NCBI GenBank assembly: GCA_007644065.1
Contig: VJWN01000023.1
Coordinates: forward strand, 383,434 to 447,433
Reading direction: 5' to 3'
From: Margaritispora aquatica
Lineage: Eukaryota; Ascomycota; Leotiomycetes; Helotiales; Discinellaceae
Length of the DNA stretch: 64,000 bases
The notes under the pieces were generated by a model. That model was not told where the DNA came from. It saw only the letters and a list, made by a program, of their open reading frames with translations, and searched no databases. Below are positions 48,516-59,784 of the stretch, one piece after another. The first letter of the stretch is position 1. Each line of letters starts with the position of its first letter. The translations under genes and the position numbers were made by a program.

Positions 48516-49133
48516 ATGCAGAAACTGCAAGCCACATCGTCCAGTGCAATGTATCCAAAGACCAACACCAGCGCGAAGAAGACGACGCATAAAGTAGAGA
48601 AAACCCCAATGCCTCCAATTCTAACACCACTGGGGGAAACTTCTCCCGCATCAAAGATGGACATCAAGATGTACGAGCATCTAGCGACAGTATTGGGGGG
48701 GTTGGAAGTGGGAGGGCACGGAGACGAGTCATCAACATCGCACAGTCTGCATGTCCCAGAACCCAACATGCGTACTTCAGATCACCAGAGGAAGCTTGAT
48801 GGGAGCGAGACATCCCATGCCAGCAGAACAGGAAATTTCCGCACCCAGGGGGTTGTCAAGGACGAATCATCTCGTCAAGAGACTGGGTTGCCGGCAGTCA
48901 AGAAAGAAATGACACAGACGAGCATTGCGGACTTCGTGGTGGGCAAGAAAAGGAAGCACGAAGGAGAAGAGAGCCAGCGTCCAGAGGCAGTCAAGAAGAA
49001 GAGGAAAAAGAGAGCTCCTTCGACCAAGTTTCCGAAAAGGGAGGCGAGTCAGCATCCAATCACTGGGTTCCTTAAAAACATTAAGGACGGCGAGAAGGAT
49101 GGGGCAGAGGTGGTGGGAAAGGAGGCCAAATAG
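48516..49133 (+). CDS. basic nuclear-type protein with two PIP-box-like motifs, 205 aa
   Basis: A single exon. The N-terminal half is Ser/Thr/Pro-rich and probably disordered. The C-terminal half carries two lysine-rich clusters (GKKRKHEGEES and KKKRKKRAPS) that read as nuclear localisation signals. Two segments fit the PCNA-interacting consensus Q-x-x-[ILM]-x-x-aromatic-x: QTSIADFV near residue 135 and QHPITGFL near residue 184. In each the second aromatic is replaced by Val or Leu, so they are PIP-like rather than canonical. No enzymatic domain is visible. PCNA binding and a replication or repair role are inference. It lies 164 bp downstream of the previous rightward gene and could have an unrecognised 5' exon. 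Confidence 0.5.
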   Translation: MQKLQATSSSAMYPKTNTSAKKTTHKVEKTPMPPILTPLGETSPASKMDIKMYEHLATVLGGLEVGGHGDESSTSHSLHVPEPNMRTSDHQRKLDGSETSHASRTGNFRTQGVVKDESSRQETGLPAVKKEMTQTSIADFVVGKKRKHEGEESQRPEAVKKKRKKRAPSTKFPKREASQHPITGFLKNIKDGEKDGAEVVGKEAK

Positions 49134-49198
49134 TGGTGCGCATAGCAAAAGATTCCTCGAGGCAATGGGTTCGATATGTACCGAGAATGAACTCCACC

Positions 49199-49489
49199 TC
49201 AATTCTCGTCTTTGTTGGGCCGGATGAAAGTCTTGACATCTTCCTCATCCTTTCCCTTGGCTGGCCTTGCAGCGCCTCTTCCTCTTGATACTTTCAAGCA
49301 TGCATAGTTCGCCCTCGATTCCCTCTTTCTTTGTGTCTGTACTTCTTTGGGCATCGGAGGTTGCAGCTCATTCGAAGGTCGTTTCGGTGCTTCGAGTCCA
49401 GTCCGTTGAGTTATTGGTTGCAGAGAAGACACTCCTTGAATATTGAATATTGCGTACTGTGGACCCTCTCGACGCAGCTCGAGATGCAA
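49199..49489 (-). CDS. possible small basic protein, 96 aa
   Basis: An open frame with charged, Arg/Lys-rich composition (PKEVQTQRKRESRANY, GRGAARPAKGKDEED) and codon use compatible with coding. There is no domain, no supported intron and no neighbouring exon. It may be a short gene, a terminal exon of something unrecognised, or chance. Confidence 0.2.
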   Translation of the reverse strand: MHLELRREGPQYAIFNIQGVSSLQPITQRTGLEAPKRPSNELQPPMPKEVQTQRKRESRANYACLKVSRGRGAARPAKGKDEEDVKTFIRPNKDEN

Positions 49490-50069
49490 CCTAGCTCTGC
49501 GATACCATTGGGTTTACTTTGACTGAGTACCGGCAGGATGGTACTCGTAGCAGGATTATGGGGATGGAGATGGAGATGTTATGGTGCAGAGGATATTCCA
49601 TGTTTTCCGAAGGATCCAAGGCTTGTTGTGATATTACAATGCAAATGCAACAGAGTCGTACAACATTGATCGATATAGAGACTGAGGTGAGGAATCTTTA
49701 ATTGTGCGAAACATAGGTATGGTGGTGGTGGTGGTAGTAAGGAATGTGGTTATGGGATTGGATCATCGAGTGAGGAATTCCCAAGGATTTGACAGATTGA
49801 GCTAACCCATTTGGGTATGAATCTGTTCTTGGCACTCATAATCGCATATGGCATGACATTCATTGTGAGCTTAGTCAGCGCTTAGCAACAGAGGTACACC
49901 ACCGGTACAACCTCGGGAGCTTAGCTTAGATAGATAGAATAAACTTCATCAAACTGACCCAACCAACTGTACCTATGTCACAACGCATCCCAAGAATTGA
50001 TGCTGTGAGCCCCTAGCATCTCTAGATTCTAAGACGCGTGTTGCATGGCGACTCTTTTATTCCTACAGC
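49490..50069. other. intergenic, includes (GGT)n tract
   Basis: About 580 bp without a supported gene. A short GGT-type trinucleotide run lies at about 49721-49736. Confidence 0.4.
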
Positions 50070-50984
50070 CTACAGCCTACAGTTGCCACAGATGGGTTGT
50101 GCGGATTCTATCCAGGCGCCCCATCTCTCATTCCAACAAGAGGTAGTGAAAATGCTTTCACACTCCCGGCAAATGATTGAAGGACTAACATCCAATTTCT
50201 CCACCTCCGTGCAGCAGGCTTTCCCAGAATCGGTCCTCCTCGTTGAACTGACGGCCACATCCAACGACTCGTCCATACGGTCCATTTCATCAAGGAGCGC
50301 CTTAATAAATTCTCCCAATCTAACTCTCAACTTCTTCTTCAACCCTTCTGCTTTGATTGGATGTGGTGCTTGTATCCAGGTAGCCATTTTCTGGATGGCC
50401 CATTTCGATAGTTCCTCCATCGTAGTGGGATCATTGGCGACACTACTATATGGTTGCTTTGCTGTTGGTCGTGAAAGGGTAGGATACATTTCGCTTGCAG
50501 AAGATATGGATGAGGGAGAAGGGTCAGCTGGGCGTAGAATTGTTAGATAGAAATCCTAGCAGGATTAAGGTACATATCCGCTTGGTAATCGTCGTCGATT
50601 TTGGAACGTACCCAAATTTTCCATATGTTCCCAGCATTCTGATCTCTGCTCAACCTCATCAAGACTCATGACATCGAGAAGGATATGTATCGGCGAATCT
50701 TCGGGATTTCTTTTCGGTGGAGGACTTGGGGAGTTGAGGCTGAACATTGGTAGCACCAATGGTCCAGTAGTGGATGTTGATTCAATATTGAATGGTGAAG
50801 TCAAATCAAAACCAAAACTACCGAGCGTCTTCTTATCTTGTTGCGTCAATGTATACTGTACAACCCCCGTCTGGACCAAACTTGGGATCTCAGGCATGAA
50901 CAGAGCAACAGCCGACCTCACGAATGGTGGTGGTTGAAATGAAGGTGTCCTGGCTCTTGTGGAATGATTAAATCTGATCTCCAA
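50070..50984 (-). CDS. orphan protein with C-terminal Cys-pair zinc-ribbon-like tail, 276 aa
   Basis: Exons 50984..50612 and 50527..50070 flank an 84-bp intron (donor GTACGT, branch TCTAAC, acceptor GCCCAG), phase-consistent. The N-terminal half is Pro/Ser-rich with an early TRARTPSFQPPP. The middle is helical and charged (EELSKWAIQKMATWIQ, KALLDEMDRMDESLD). The last 35 residues carry two Cys pairs, CRECES and CGNC, spaced like a zinc ribbon. No family is recognised. It sits in the run of leftward orphan genes (50-55 kb), which suggests shared lineage-specific origin rather than shared function. Additional 5' exons cannot be excluded. Confidence 0.55.
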
Positions 50985-51804
50985 AACGAAAGGATAATAA
51001 GAAGCAATTTTACTCTCCTTACCTTAGGTAAGATCTTACCTTACCTTACCTTAAACAAGCATAATTGATACCAACCTACCTAGGTAGGTAGCAATAGCAT
51101 TGACCCTCTTTCAATTCCCTCTCTTTGTTCGAGATGAGAATAGATTGATTCTCTCCCTCAGCACAGTTACACAAATAAACTGAAGATAAAGCGAAACAAA
51201 TAAGGACAATCAAAAATCAAAAATCAAAAATCAAAAATCAAAGAATCCATTGAAATCCATTGAATCCACTAGATCCACCTAGACAGTTGTATGAGACAGA
51301 GACAGGACAAGAAATGACCATATCGTGGATCAGTTGGATCAATGATGGGAGTCCAGCTCAGCCCCATCCCAGCCCACTGGCGGTGGCCGGCCTGACCCTG
51401 AATCACGTGGTCACCAAATGGAACCCGAGGTGGAATATCTCAACCTCCCGTCTTCATCATCTGGAAATGATAACTACCTACCTGCACATCTGACATGTCG
51501 TTCTACTTTAAACAACCCTAATCGCCCCCATCATTGAATGGTTAATGACCATAAGAAAGATGGCTGTTAAGGTAGAGAGAGCGAAGTGAAGGGAGATGCG
51601 AGAGCACAGTCAAATGCACACCGAGGGTCAGTCAATGTTAAAACGAGGAAATTGAGATTGTTATCTATGTTGACAAGTGCAATGCAATCGTTTACGAAGT
51701 GGAATGTGGAATCCGATGTGATCGCCTCAGACTCGCAAGGACAAGGAGACATTAATCCGTATCCTGTCCTGCATCAACCAACACTCATTCAAACCCCCAT
51801 ACAT
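50985..51804. other. intergenic with ACCTTA repeats and (TCAAAAA)4
   Basis: About 820 bp. 51018-51095 is packed with TTACC/GGTAA direct and inverted copies and the palindrome CCTACCTAGGTAGG. Four copies of TCAAAAA follow at 51210-51237, then near-duplicate ATCCATTGAA segments near 51246. Rightward frames in 51586-52224 lie opposite the SAP gene and are not called. Confidence 0.45.
51210..51237. repeat. (TCAAAAA)4 microsatellite
   Basis: Four exact 7-bp units in the spacer between the Cys-rich-tail gene and the SAP gene. Confidence 0.85.
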
Positions 51805-53628
51805 CTACTCAGAGAGGATGCGGCCAGCAAGATCGCCAAGAGCTATGGCCTTGGAGTCAACCGCATCGAGCAATTGCCTGTAATATCCTTTGCGAGCGTT
51901 CTCTACATCTTCGTAAGTGTTGTCAATCTCATTCGCCTTTTCGATGAGGGTATTGACTCGCTGAACAGCGATTTTGATCTTGTCTCTAGCCTGTGCTCTC
52001 TCCCGGGATATCCGCGAGATCTCGTGCCTTGTAATCTCGAGGTTACGGGTTGCTTGTGCGATGGCAGAATCGGCTTCCTGCAACACGGAGCTAGCTGTGG
52101 AGCCCAAGCTCGTTTGCAACTGCTCATATATGTCTTCAACATCGGCTGCATGTTGTTTGATGGCGGCGGAAGCTGTCTGGTAAACATCGCGGAAGGACTT
52201 GAAGAACGACTTGTAAATAGTTAGACGGGTGAGGTGTCATCGGAATGGGGAGGATATACTCTCGGAGCATTGCTCTTGTTACCATGCTCAAAGGCATTCG
52301 CCTTTGCTGTTCCTTCAGGCTTTCTCATACTAAACACGTCTCGGACACGTGCGAAAATCTCTTCCGATGGACGTCGATTAGGGAAGGACGGCGGATTGGC
52401 GACCTCGAGACCTGGTTGTGTGGCCATATGACCCAACTCCTTCATGGAGGCATCCGAGTTGGAATGCCGAGTGGCAACCCGTGCCGTGTTCGTTGGGCCC
52501 GCGGCGACTGGCAATGAATCTCAAATGATTAGTAGATCCCAAGATGCGAGGGGAAATATCTCACTTGTTTGGGGTTGGGAGACTGGGAGTGGCTCATCCC
52601 AATCGAATTCGTGTCTACTGCAGCTCCCAAGCTTGCTTGAAGCGCTGCTGAGGTCCATACCTTCGCGGTTATCCTTTGCGGGCGGGGTTTGGTGAGAAAT
52701 GGCCATCATATCAAGTGTACCGGCTCCCAGAGGGGGGGACGCATGTGGATACGTGTTCCGCTCATACTCAAGAAGATCATCATCCTTACCCAAGACATGT
52801 CCTCCCCCGGCCAAGATCGCTTGCTGATGACCAGGACTTGGTAATGGCCGGTGCCAGTCTAATGGTATCTCGGAGGAGTCAGCGCCAGCAGCCCTGCGTT
52901 GTGGGTTGGTCCACTGCGGTCTCTGCTGCCACTGATGGATGTCTAAGCCACCGTAATCAGACGCATTGTTCGTCGGAGGGGGCGATGTGAGGTCTGCTGC
53001 GCGACAAAGTCAGCAAGACAGGAAGCACAAATCGACGTATCCAGGCATCTCACCACGAGAAGCTTCAAGGCCGCGGTTGAGCATGACGTCGCCTTGCTGC
53101 GAAGTGTCTTCCGGCACCAAGGGCTGTGCTGAAGACTCGCCGGCTCCTAAGCCCACGCTTTTGGGTCCTGCTAGAGTTAGAAACTGCGACAGAACCTACT
53201 CAAAAGTACCTACTTGCGAGTTGGACAGTACCAAGCTCGTGTGATTTGTGCTGTGCCAGTCGGCGGATGATAGCCGACTTTGTTCCATTCGACGGGACAG
53301 AAGCTGTCATGGCGTATTGTACGATAGCTTGCTTGTTAGTCGTGGTCTTCCACATCTCGGCGATGGATCGCTGAAATTCGACATCCAATGGTCTCTCGTT
53401 ATCGTAGAGACCAGCGTCATGGCATACGAGTATGGCCGCCAGGGCGTGCTTGGTCTGTTTGGATCCCGTTGGCAAGATTCCGCGCTCTCGGCACAGAGTC
53501 TCAAGCGTTGCTAAGGTATGGTTCATAGGGTCCCCCAAATCGATTTTTGAAGGCTTTCGCGACATCTTGACTCTCGGTAGTACACTGGGCTTGGGGACGA
53601 CGCGTCTTTTTGCTGCAGCAGATGACAT
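51805..53628 (-). CDS. double SAP-like motif, coiled-coil protein, 537 aa
   Basis: Five exons: 53628..53214, 53167..53054, 52996..52565, 52507..52260, 52209..51805. Introns are 46-57 bp (branch points TCTAACTC, GCTGACTT, CTACTAATC, GTCTAAC). All junctions keep phase and exon sum is 538 codons. Two SAP-like helix-turn-helix segments occur in exon 1: TLETLCRERGILPTGSK at about residues 41-57 and IVQYAMTASVPSNGTKSAI at about 102-120. A disordered Pro/Gln/Ser region follows. The last 130 residues form a heptad-rich coiled coil (ADSAIAQATRNLEITRHEI, VNTLIEKANEIDNTYEDV). SAP motifs bind AT-rich or scaffold DNA in known families, and a chromatin or repair role is inferred. No catalytic domain is seen. 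It is the best-supported of the orphan nuclear-type genes here. Confidence 0.65.
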
Positions 53629-54137
53629 GATGTGGGAGATGAAGAAGGGGAATGGGCAGTAACAGAGGCCTTATCTACTACGATCATACTGCACACAAGG
53701 ACATTCCAAGTTTCACATATTTATCATATCCAGGGCAGTACTAAGCAGTAACAAGAACGGCTCTTGTTGAAGAATGATGTATCTTACTTGGTTTTCCCCG
53801 CGCAAATGGTGTCTTTGCGGGTACAAGCACGAAAATCAAAGACATTGAGCCAATGGTGAGATCACAGTTGCTACCAACTTGTCGACAAGGATAGCTGAGG
53901 CCAGAGGGCGAACATTGTATACATTTGACAGGTGCCTGCTGTGTGACAAGTCTCAGCGCAACCCAAACTTAGCAGGCTGAACACTTCTGATGCAACACCC
54001 AGTAGATGCATTCTGTGCAGGAGATATGTTGGAACAGATAAGCGCATACAAAGGATACACGTCTAAGCATATGTCTACATCCCCTTCTCCTTTCCCAGCT
54101 CAGGCTCATCCTGATTTGGCGCTAAGCTTACAGTTGC
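53629..54137. other. intergenic, no gene supported
   Basis: About 510 bp between two leftward genes; only short frames. It should contain the promoter of the SAP gene. Confidence 0.45.
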
Positions 54138-55210
54138 CTACTCCGAGCCTGTTTCTGTCTTAATCTTGAGCTTGCCCTGCAACTCATCAATCCTGGCCCT
54201 TCTTGTCTTACTCTGGGTATCGATGGCCTTGATCTTCCCGGCCAAGCTTTGTTTCTTCTCAGAGAGAGAGAGCTGCGGCTTCTGGGCGTTGATAGTGTCC
54301 TCGATCCTCATAGATGAGAGATCAAAGGGCAATGAAGTTGCTGTATCAAGAAAGTCAGCCTATTTTTGACCCCAATGCAGGACCGCGAGGCAACTGTGGC
54401 TTCTCTTGATGAGCCGGGAGGCGAATGATGGATACCGGTACTTGGGTCCATTTTATCAATCCCACGCACTCCTGCTGCGCTCGTGTCTATCGAGGGGGGA
54501 AACATATGAGGAAATTGCTCACCCGTCCTATGGTCGGTGAAGTCCCATCTTGTTGGCATCGATCTGAAAGTGGTCAGAATAATTATGGCTATCTTTGGAA
54601 AGGTGGTCTTACTCAGTAGGTGGCGTTGTAGGCTCTAGCGCGATGTGCCTCTCGTGAATCTTTGAATCAGTGGCCAGTCGAGTATACGCCAAAGACGGGG
54701 ACATCCGTGGACTTGCGAAAGGAGACATCAACCTCCACGACCTCGGGTGCTGATCGAAAGGTGATGGGGAAGGAGGTGACTCGGGAGTGATTGATTGTCT
54801 ACTGAGTCGATCAAGGATCATCCAGAGTTGCATAAATATGTTGTCGTTGACAGTGTGTTGAGAAGCATAAAAGGCACCATGGCGAAGTTCCTTGAAACCC
54901 AGCTGCTCCCACAGATTTTCCCGGATGAAGTCGTCGGTGAAGTAGCTCCTCCGAGCAAACCTTGGAGTGAATTCTTCTTGGCTTTCGATACATTTGTCGA
55001 ACAGCTCCCGCCATCCAGAGTCGTTCGTCATGATGTGGTTCATGATGCTGAGCTGTTTCGTCGTCCAAGGAAAGGGCAGTCCCTGTTCCAGCTCTTGCAG
55101 AGTAAATCCCATGATGCGCTTGACGTAAAGTGTGATTAGCCGCTGATTGCAACACGTACCTTAAGGTAGATCTCTTTACTCACGGGATTGAGGGGGTCTG
55201 TGAGGTCCAT
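54138..55210 (-). CDS. orphan four-exon protein with coiled-coil end, 293 aa
   Basis: Exons 55210..55160, 55118..54613, 54563..54442 and 54340..54138 have consistent phase; introns are 41, 49 and 101 bp. The start codon at 55210 begins MDLTDPLNPVSKEIYLK, whose last codons sit in a TACCTTAAGGTA palindrome that also supplies the GTACGT donor. The first 90 residues look globular (FTLQELEQGLPFPWTTKQL, WRELFDKCIESQ). A Ser/Pro-rich linker follows, and the last 60 residues are charged and helical (LSLSEKKQSLAGKIKAIDT), probably a coiled coil. Family not recognised. The start resembles a short SANT- or HTH-like helical domain, but no diagnostic residue supports that. Confidence 0.55.
55157..55168. 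repeat. TACCTTAAGGTA palindrome overlapping an exon end
   Basis: A perfect 12-bp palindrome covering the 3' end of exon 1 and the donor of intron 1 of the leftward gene at 54138-55210. The same 12-mer recurs at 55405-55416. Confidence 0.7.
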
Positions 55211-57155
55211 TGTAAGATCACCGAGGTCAGATTGAGTGGTGACTGAGGGGTTGACTGTTGTAAAATAAATACGGCGACAAAGAAGATCCCGAGCGCAGTC
55301 GAAGACCAATTTGACAATCAGGTAGGTCTGAAGTTGGACTGGGGAACGATGGGAATCTTCCCACGTGCCCTGATTGTTTGCCCACCTGGACCTGCAATCT
55401 CAGATACCTTAAGGTAGGGATTTCATCACATGCGGTCTCGCATGAGCTTTTCCTATTCCGAGCCCGAGAGCAAGAGCAGTAGTGCAGCAATGCTCATACC
55501 CGTATTCCAGGTCCATCTCCAGACTTCCATCAGCCGGATCTTGCAATAAGACAAACTTAATGCTTGTCTATGCGTACTGTAAGCAAATAAAGAGAAGGCA
55601 AAGTGCCGACATTGCGGTAACTCGAGCGAGATCTAAGCTCACGGCGTTTGCCAATTCTTCCCATCACATTCCTGGATCTAACTTGAGAATGAGTGTACCT
55701 TAGCTGATGCAATAATAACATAGCATCGTGGGATTGAAACCTTGCGCGCTTGTTTGCTGTACCCTAGTGGGGTAATCGTGTGGTGGGTTCTAAGCAGGCA
55801 ACAGGTAAGGTACAGGAGAGGGAACATGCAGTCTGCAGAGCACAGAGCATCGCTTCCATTGCCCTTTGCTTGAAAGACCTTTTGTCTTATCTTAAGCAGA
55901 GCCACAGCTGTAGGCGAGGATGCCTTGGCTCTGAGACCGCTGCGCTCGCTTCCTTGCATGTGGAAGTCTTCACAGACGGATTGACTGGATTCAGAAAGCT
56001 CGCCCGTTTGTATGCGTGACAAATATACCTTCACTTCCCTTGCCTTACCTTAGGTGTACTGTACGGGACGGCGCTGATTTGCGCTAAAGATACCTCAGGT
56101 AGGTGGCCAGTGAGACATATCAAGCTCTTGTCTTTGCCGGATTTTCAAGGGCTACAGCCGGGGATAGGTGGGCACTCTGAGTTGGGCTCGGGCTCCTACC
56201 GACATCTTATGCACATGGTATCAAACCTGGACAACTTAGAAAACGCCATACTTTGGTTCTCGGGTTCTTTGGCTCTTTGGTTCTTTGGTATTTGGGGACT
56301 TCGTTTCACGTTATAGTCTGTACAGAGGTAATAGGGATATTTAGGCGCGTTCGCTGATGCAAGACAGGACCTGGTAGGGAACGCACCCAGGCAAGGGGCG
56401 CTAAGTGGCTTGGGCTCAAATCATTCATACAGCTTTTACCGGAACGTTAGCGTATCTATTTACCCGGAGGAGTTACTAAAGAGTTCCCGAGCCATTGCAT
56501 TTTACCGACAATCTACAGAGCCAGAAGAACGGAAGTTCTCGGTTATCACGGGTGGGCACGGGTACCCATAATACCCGGCGGGTAAAGGTAAAAGCAATAC
56601 TCCTCCTCTCCCTCCTTTCCCTCCTTCATGAAAAAGGTAATTACCCTTGGGAATAAGGTATTGCAAGTGGTTGCTTTTGACCTGAAACTGAGAAACCAAG
56701 GCTTTCAACTTGCAAGTGTGTTCTCTCAAATTTCTCGTTTCGTTTCCTAGGAATGAATGAATGAATGAATGAATGAATGAATGGATGAATGGATCATCTA
56801 CGAATAGTTTCCAGATCTCTCTTTAGCCTCCTTAATCTGTCGGTGATAAACATGAATACATTTTTTGGACCTTCCCAGTCCCTAAGGTATACTCTAACTG
56901 CGTTTCTCAAGCACATGTATTCACTACTAGGTTTTGCGTGCTGGCTGCCTAGGTTATCTCCCAACTCTTAGCTTCGCATATTCCAAGGTACATACGGTGG
57001 AACATACTACTCCCTCTCTCGGGCTGAAGGCTTTGAGCTTTGAAGTAGTCTGGCACCTCACTTTCCAGTCCTTCATTTCATCTCTGCCGATCGCTCATGA
57101 TTTGTAGCAACCACGGGCTTCTTGGATCTGGGATACCATCTTGACATCCAACAAA
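55211..57155. other. intergenic, repeat-rich, no gene supported
   Basis: About 1.9 kb. It contains a perfect TACCTTAAGGTA palindrome at 55405-55416, related copies near 56046 and 56091, and a GAAT tetranucleotide array at 56751-56783. Short frames on both strands lack domains or splice continuity. Confidence 0.45.
56751..56783. repeat. (GAAT)n microsatellite, about 8 units
   Basis: An uninterrupted tetranucleotide array followed by imperfect GGAT-containing units to about 56793. Confidence 0.9.
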
Positions 57156-57959
57156 ATGCCTGTCGCTGCTCCTGGACAAGTAATCCCTCCATGGGCATGA
57201 TTGCCTGCCAATTTGCTAACTCTATGCGCGTAGACGGTTCTCGGTCTCATTCTGGAAGACCTCTCTCCCGGATCACGATCCCATGCCTCCTGGGGCCAGG
57301 TTTCAACACGTCTCGTAGAGGATTTCATGACCAATGATCCGGCCTTCCTAGACTGGGTCACCAAGCGAAGTAGGAGGGACAGCCGATTCAAGGTTACAGA
57401 AACTTCATTGCAAGACTTTCCTCTCGAAGGCATCCGAAAATTACTAGGAGCAAGCAAGCTTGATAGCGTCACTAACCGCCATGGAGGTCTCGTCAAACCC
57501 CTCATCGACAGCAGAATCATTCGAAAGATGGCAAAGGTCTACAAAGGCATGAATTCCACGGTCCCTGCCAAAGCTTCCCTACCGCCGGCTACCGTTGCAG
57601 TCAATCACTACTACCAGTTTGCCGAGAGCAAGCACCCCACTCCGTAAGTTCTCCTGGCTTGGTGTGCCGGCATTGTTTAAAATGAGTTTTTTAGGGAGCC
57701 GCGCCCAGAGAAGGCCCCGGCCCGTCGTAGACGCCCTCAACCTAGTCAACGAGTCACTTTGAAGGATCTTTACCTATCACACGGCGAATCTCAATCAGAT
57801 GGGGATAGGGATGAGGTGAATGATGAGGAGGAGGAGCTGGTGCACCTGTTGAGGGAAGAGAAGATTGCTCAAAGGAAGAAAGCTAAATTGGTTGATGAGT
57901 TCTTTAAGCTTGAGGGAGTGGGGGGGGACACGGAAGAGGAAATAGAGGAGGAATATTAA
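57156..57959 (+). CDS. orphan three-exon protein with acidic tail, 232 aa
   Basis: Exons 57156..57179, 57234..57643 and 57695..57959 are joined across introns of 54 and 51 bp (the first with branch GCTAAC), all in phase. The N-terminal 140 residues contain DPAFLDWVTKRSRRDSRF and RKLLGASKLDSVTNR and look partly globular. The C-terminal third begins with a basic stretch (ARRRRPQPSQR) and ends in a strongly acidic, Glu-rich region. No known domain is visible. The pattern of basic patch then acidic tail is common in nuclear proteins; nothing more specific is supported. The first exon is only eight codons, so the start is less certain. Confidence 0.55.
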
Positions 57960-59158
57960 AGCCCTTTTGCGCTCTAATGGTAACAGTATTGGGAGTATTG
58001 ATATGGAAATCTTCATGAAAAGTGCTCGAACCTCGTAAATTGTGTACTAAGCTACGGTGCTGGCAGTACGAGAGGAAATGTTTGAGGGGATATTGGGGAT
58101 ATTGTACAGATATCATCTTTTCCAAGAGCTTCAAATTAGAAAATTGGGCTTCGCTTGCAGTAAAATAGCCGAGAGATAGACAACTCGAAAATGGGAATTT
58201 GCTGTCGGGAATGGAAGATTGGAATGTCACCACTTGGCTTGACGGTGGAGTTGAACTTGGTGCTCATTCTTTTACAACTGTTTTCTCTCCTATACAGATA
58301 GACCATTGTACTGTAGGGCAATTGTTTCAAAATCAAACTAAGCGAGAGGAGCTTTGTTACCTGTCCCGCTTATGCATATAGGCTCCTTTACTACGAGAGA
58401 TGAACTAGGTCTGTATCTAGATCTGTCAATCTTGAAAGGCAAAGTCCTGGTGCCGGGGCGTACAGTAGATACATGGCGAAGTTTCACATCAATACTTCAA
58501 TCGTCGCATAATACGTTACTGGCCGTCTGCCACGGTTCTGCTGCAGTCGGGAAGAAGTAGCATGTAAGAAAAAGATGGCATGCGTGCTGTGCATGGAAGC
58601 ATTCCTAACAGCACACAGAGCCCGCTATACATGCGGATCATTTCAGGAGTTACGAGCTTTGAGAGGCAGTTTAGCAATGTTCTCGCCAACCCCTTCCCCT
58701 ACCAAGTTGATAACACTTTATTCTTTGTCAGGCGATTTATCTCGATTGTCTGCAAGCCGCCAGTTGTCATTCTTAGATTCAAGATCCTACCTCAATCATT
58801 CTCCATCATATGCACTGCGGAACGACAAACTAGGCCCACAGCATTTGAACGTGGATTCATCCACCTACTAATCTAGAACACTGGAACCCGTGGTGTCCCC
58901 CTACTCTTTGTCTTCAGGCTTTCTTCCTGCCTCCACAAAGTGATAGAAGCATCCTTGCCGCTTCAAAGCTTCAATTGCAAATATAAGACACACGTTTGGC
59001 CAACATTGGCGGGGCTAGATCTGGTCGCTACCTTTACCTAGTATTCCAAAAAGCGATTCCTTTCCCCTTCATCTAGTCAAAGCTAGGGCGTTGACATCAT
59101 AACTTCTGCAAGAGAACATCGCCATCTTGAAGTTCCACTTGAAAAGGAGACGGCGGCT
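57960..59158. other. intergenic, no gene supported
   Basis: About 1.2 kb. Overlapping frames at 58575-58876 share the same region in two phases without coding bias and are not called. Confidence 0.45.
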
Positions 59159-59784
59159 ATGTCACCTTCACTCCGAAAGACCAGGGGCAGCAAAGTGCGA
59201 AAGGGTAATCATACTCCACGTACTAGTAGTAAAGACCAATGGATCGACTAACTCAACTTTCAGACAAGTTGATGTCTATTAGGTCACACTCCTCCAACAG
59301 CTTTGAGATTGCTGGAATCCGCTTCGACCTAGCACCAAATAGGTCGACTTCTCCCTCCAACCTCCGTCCCAGCTCTACCGAGAGCGAGCAATGCAAGCCG
59401 ACATCCCCTGATCCGTCGCAGCAGCCAGCTGGAACCATGATGGATCCAGATTCTATCTCCGCAACCTGGGCACCACAGGACAACATGCTGGAGAAACTGG
59501 TTCATACTGTTGACGCGCTGGAGGCCTTGAAGGAGGAGAGCAAAGATGAGTTTCGGGCCCGATGGGAGACGCCTGGCATGCAGCGCATTGGTTGGTGGAG
59601 TTCGAAGGCAAGCCATGCAGAGTACTGGCTCCATATGGCCCGACAGCTGCGGAATGATGTTGAGCCTTTGGTCGAGCAGATTATTGTGGCTGGAATTCTG
59701 ACACCGGAAGATAGTGAGATCTTTGATATGATCAACATCAGGGCAGTCAGGGCCCTCGATTGGGACATGCGCTCACGCAAGTGA
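59159..59784 (+). CDS. orphan protein, 188 aa
   Basis: Exon 1 is 59159..59204 and exon 2 is 59264..59784, separated by a 59-bp intron (donor GTAATC, branch GACTAACTC, acceptor TTTCAG), phase-consistent. The spliced start MSPSLRKTRGSKVRK is basic and more plausible than an unspliced ATG at 59239, whose first codons would be intron sequence. The middle is Ser/Pro-rich. The last 100 residues are helical, with WETPGMQRIGWWSSKASH and YWLHMARQLRNDVEP. Function unknown and no family recognised. It is transcribed in the same direction as the TRK gene, about 690 bp upstream of it. Confidence 0.6.

Noticed and set aside
52970..53000. Apparent one-base frameshift between exons 2 and 3 of the SAP coiled-coil gene
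   Set aside because: On recounting, the G run at 52978-52982 is five long and the frame is intact; the first reading was a transcription slip.
58575..58876. Two overlapping 98-codon frames
   Set aside because: Same strand, different phases, no coding bias and no recognisable protein; at most one could be real and neither has support.
59239..59263. ATG at 59239 as start of the small orphan gene
   Set aside because: This ATG lies inside an intron with donor, CTAAC branch and TTTCAG acceptor; splicing from the ATG at 59159 gives a consistent frame.
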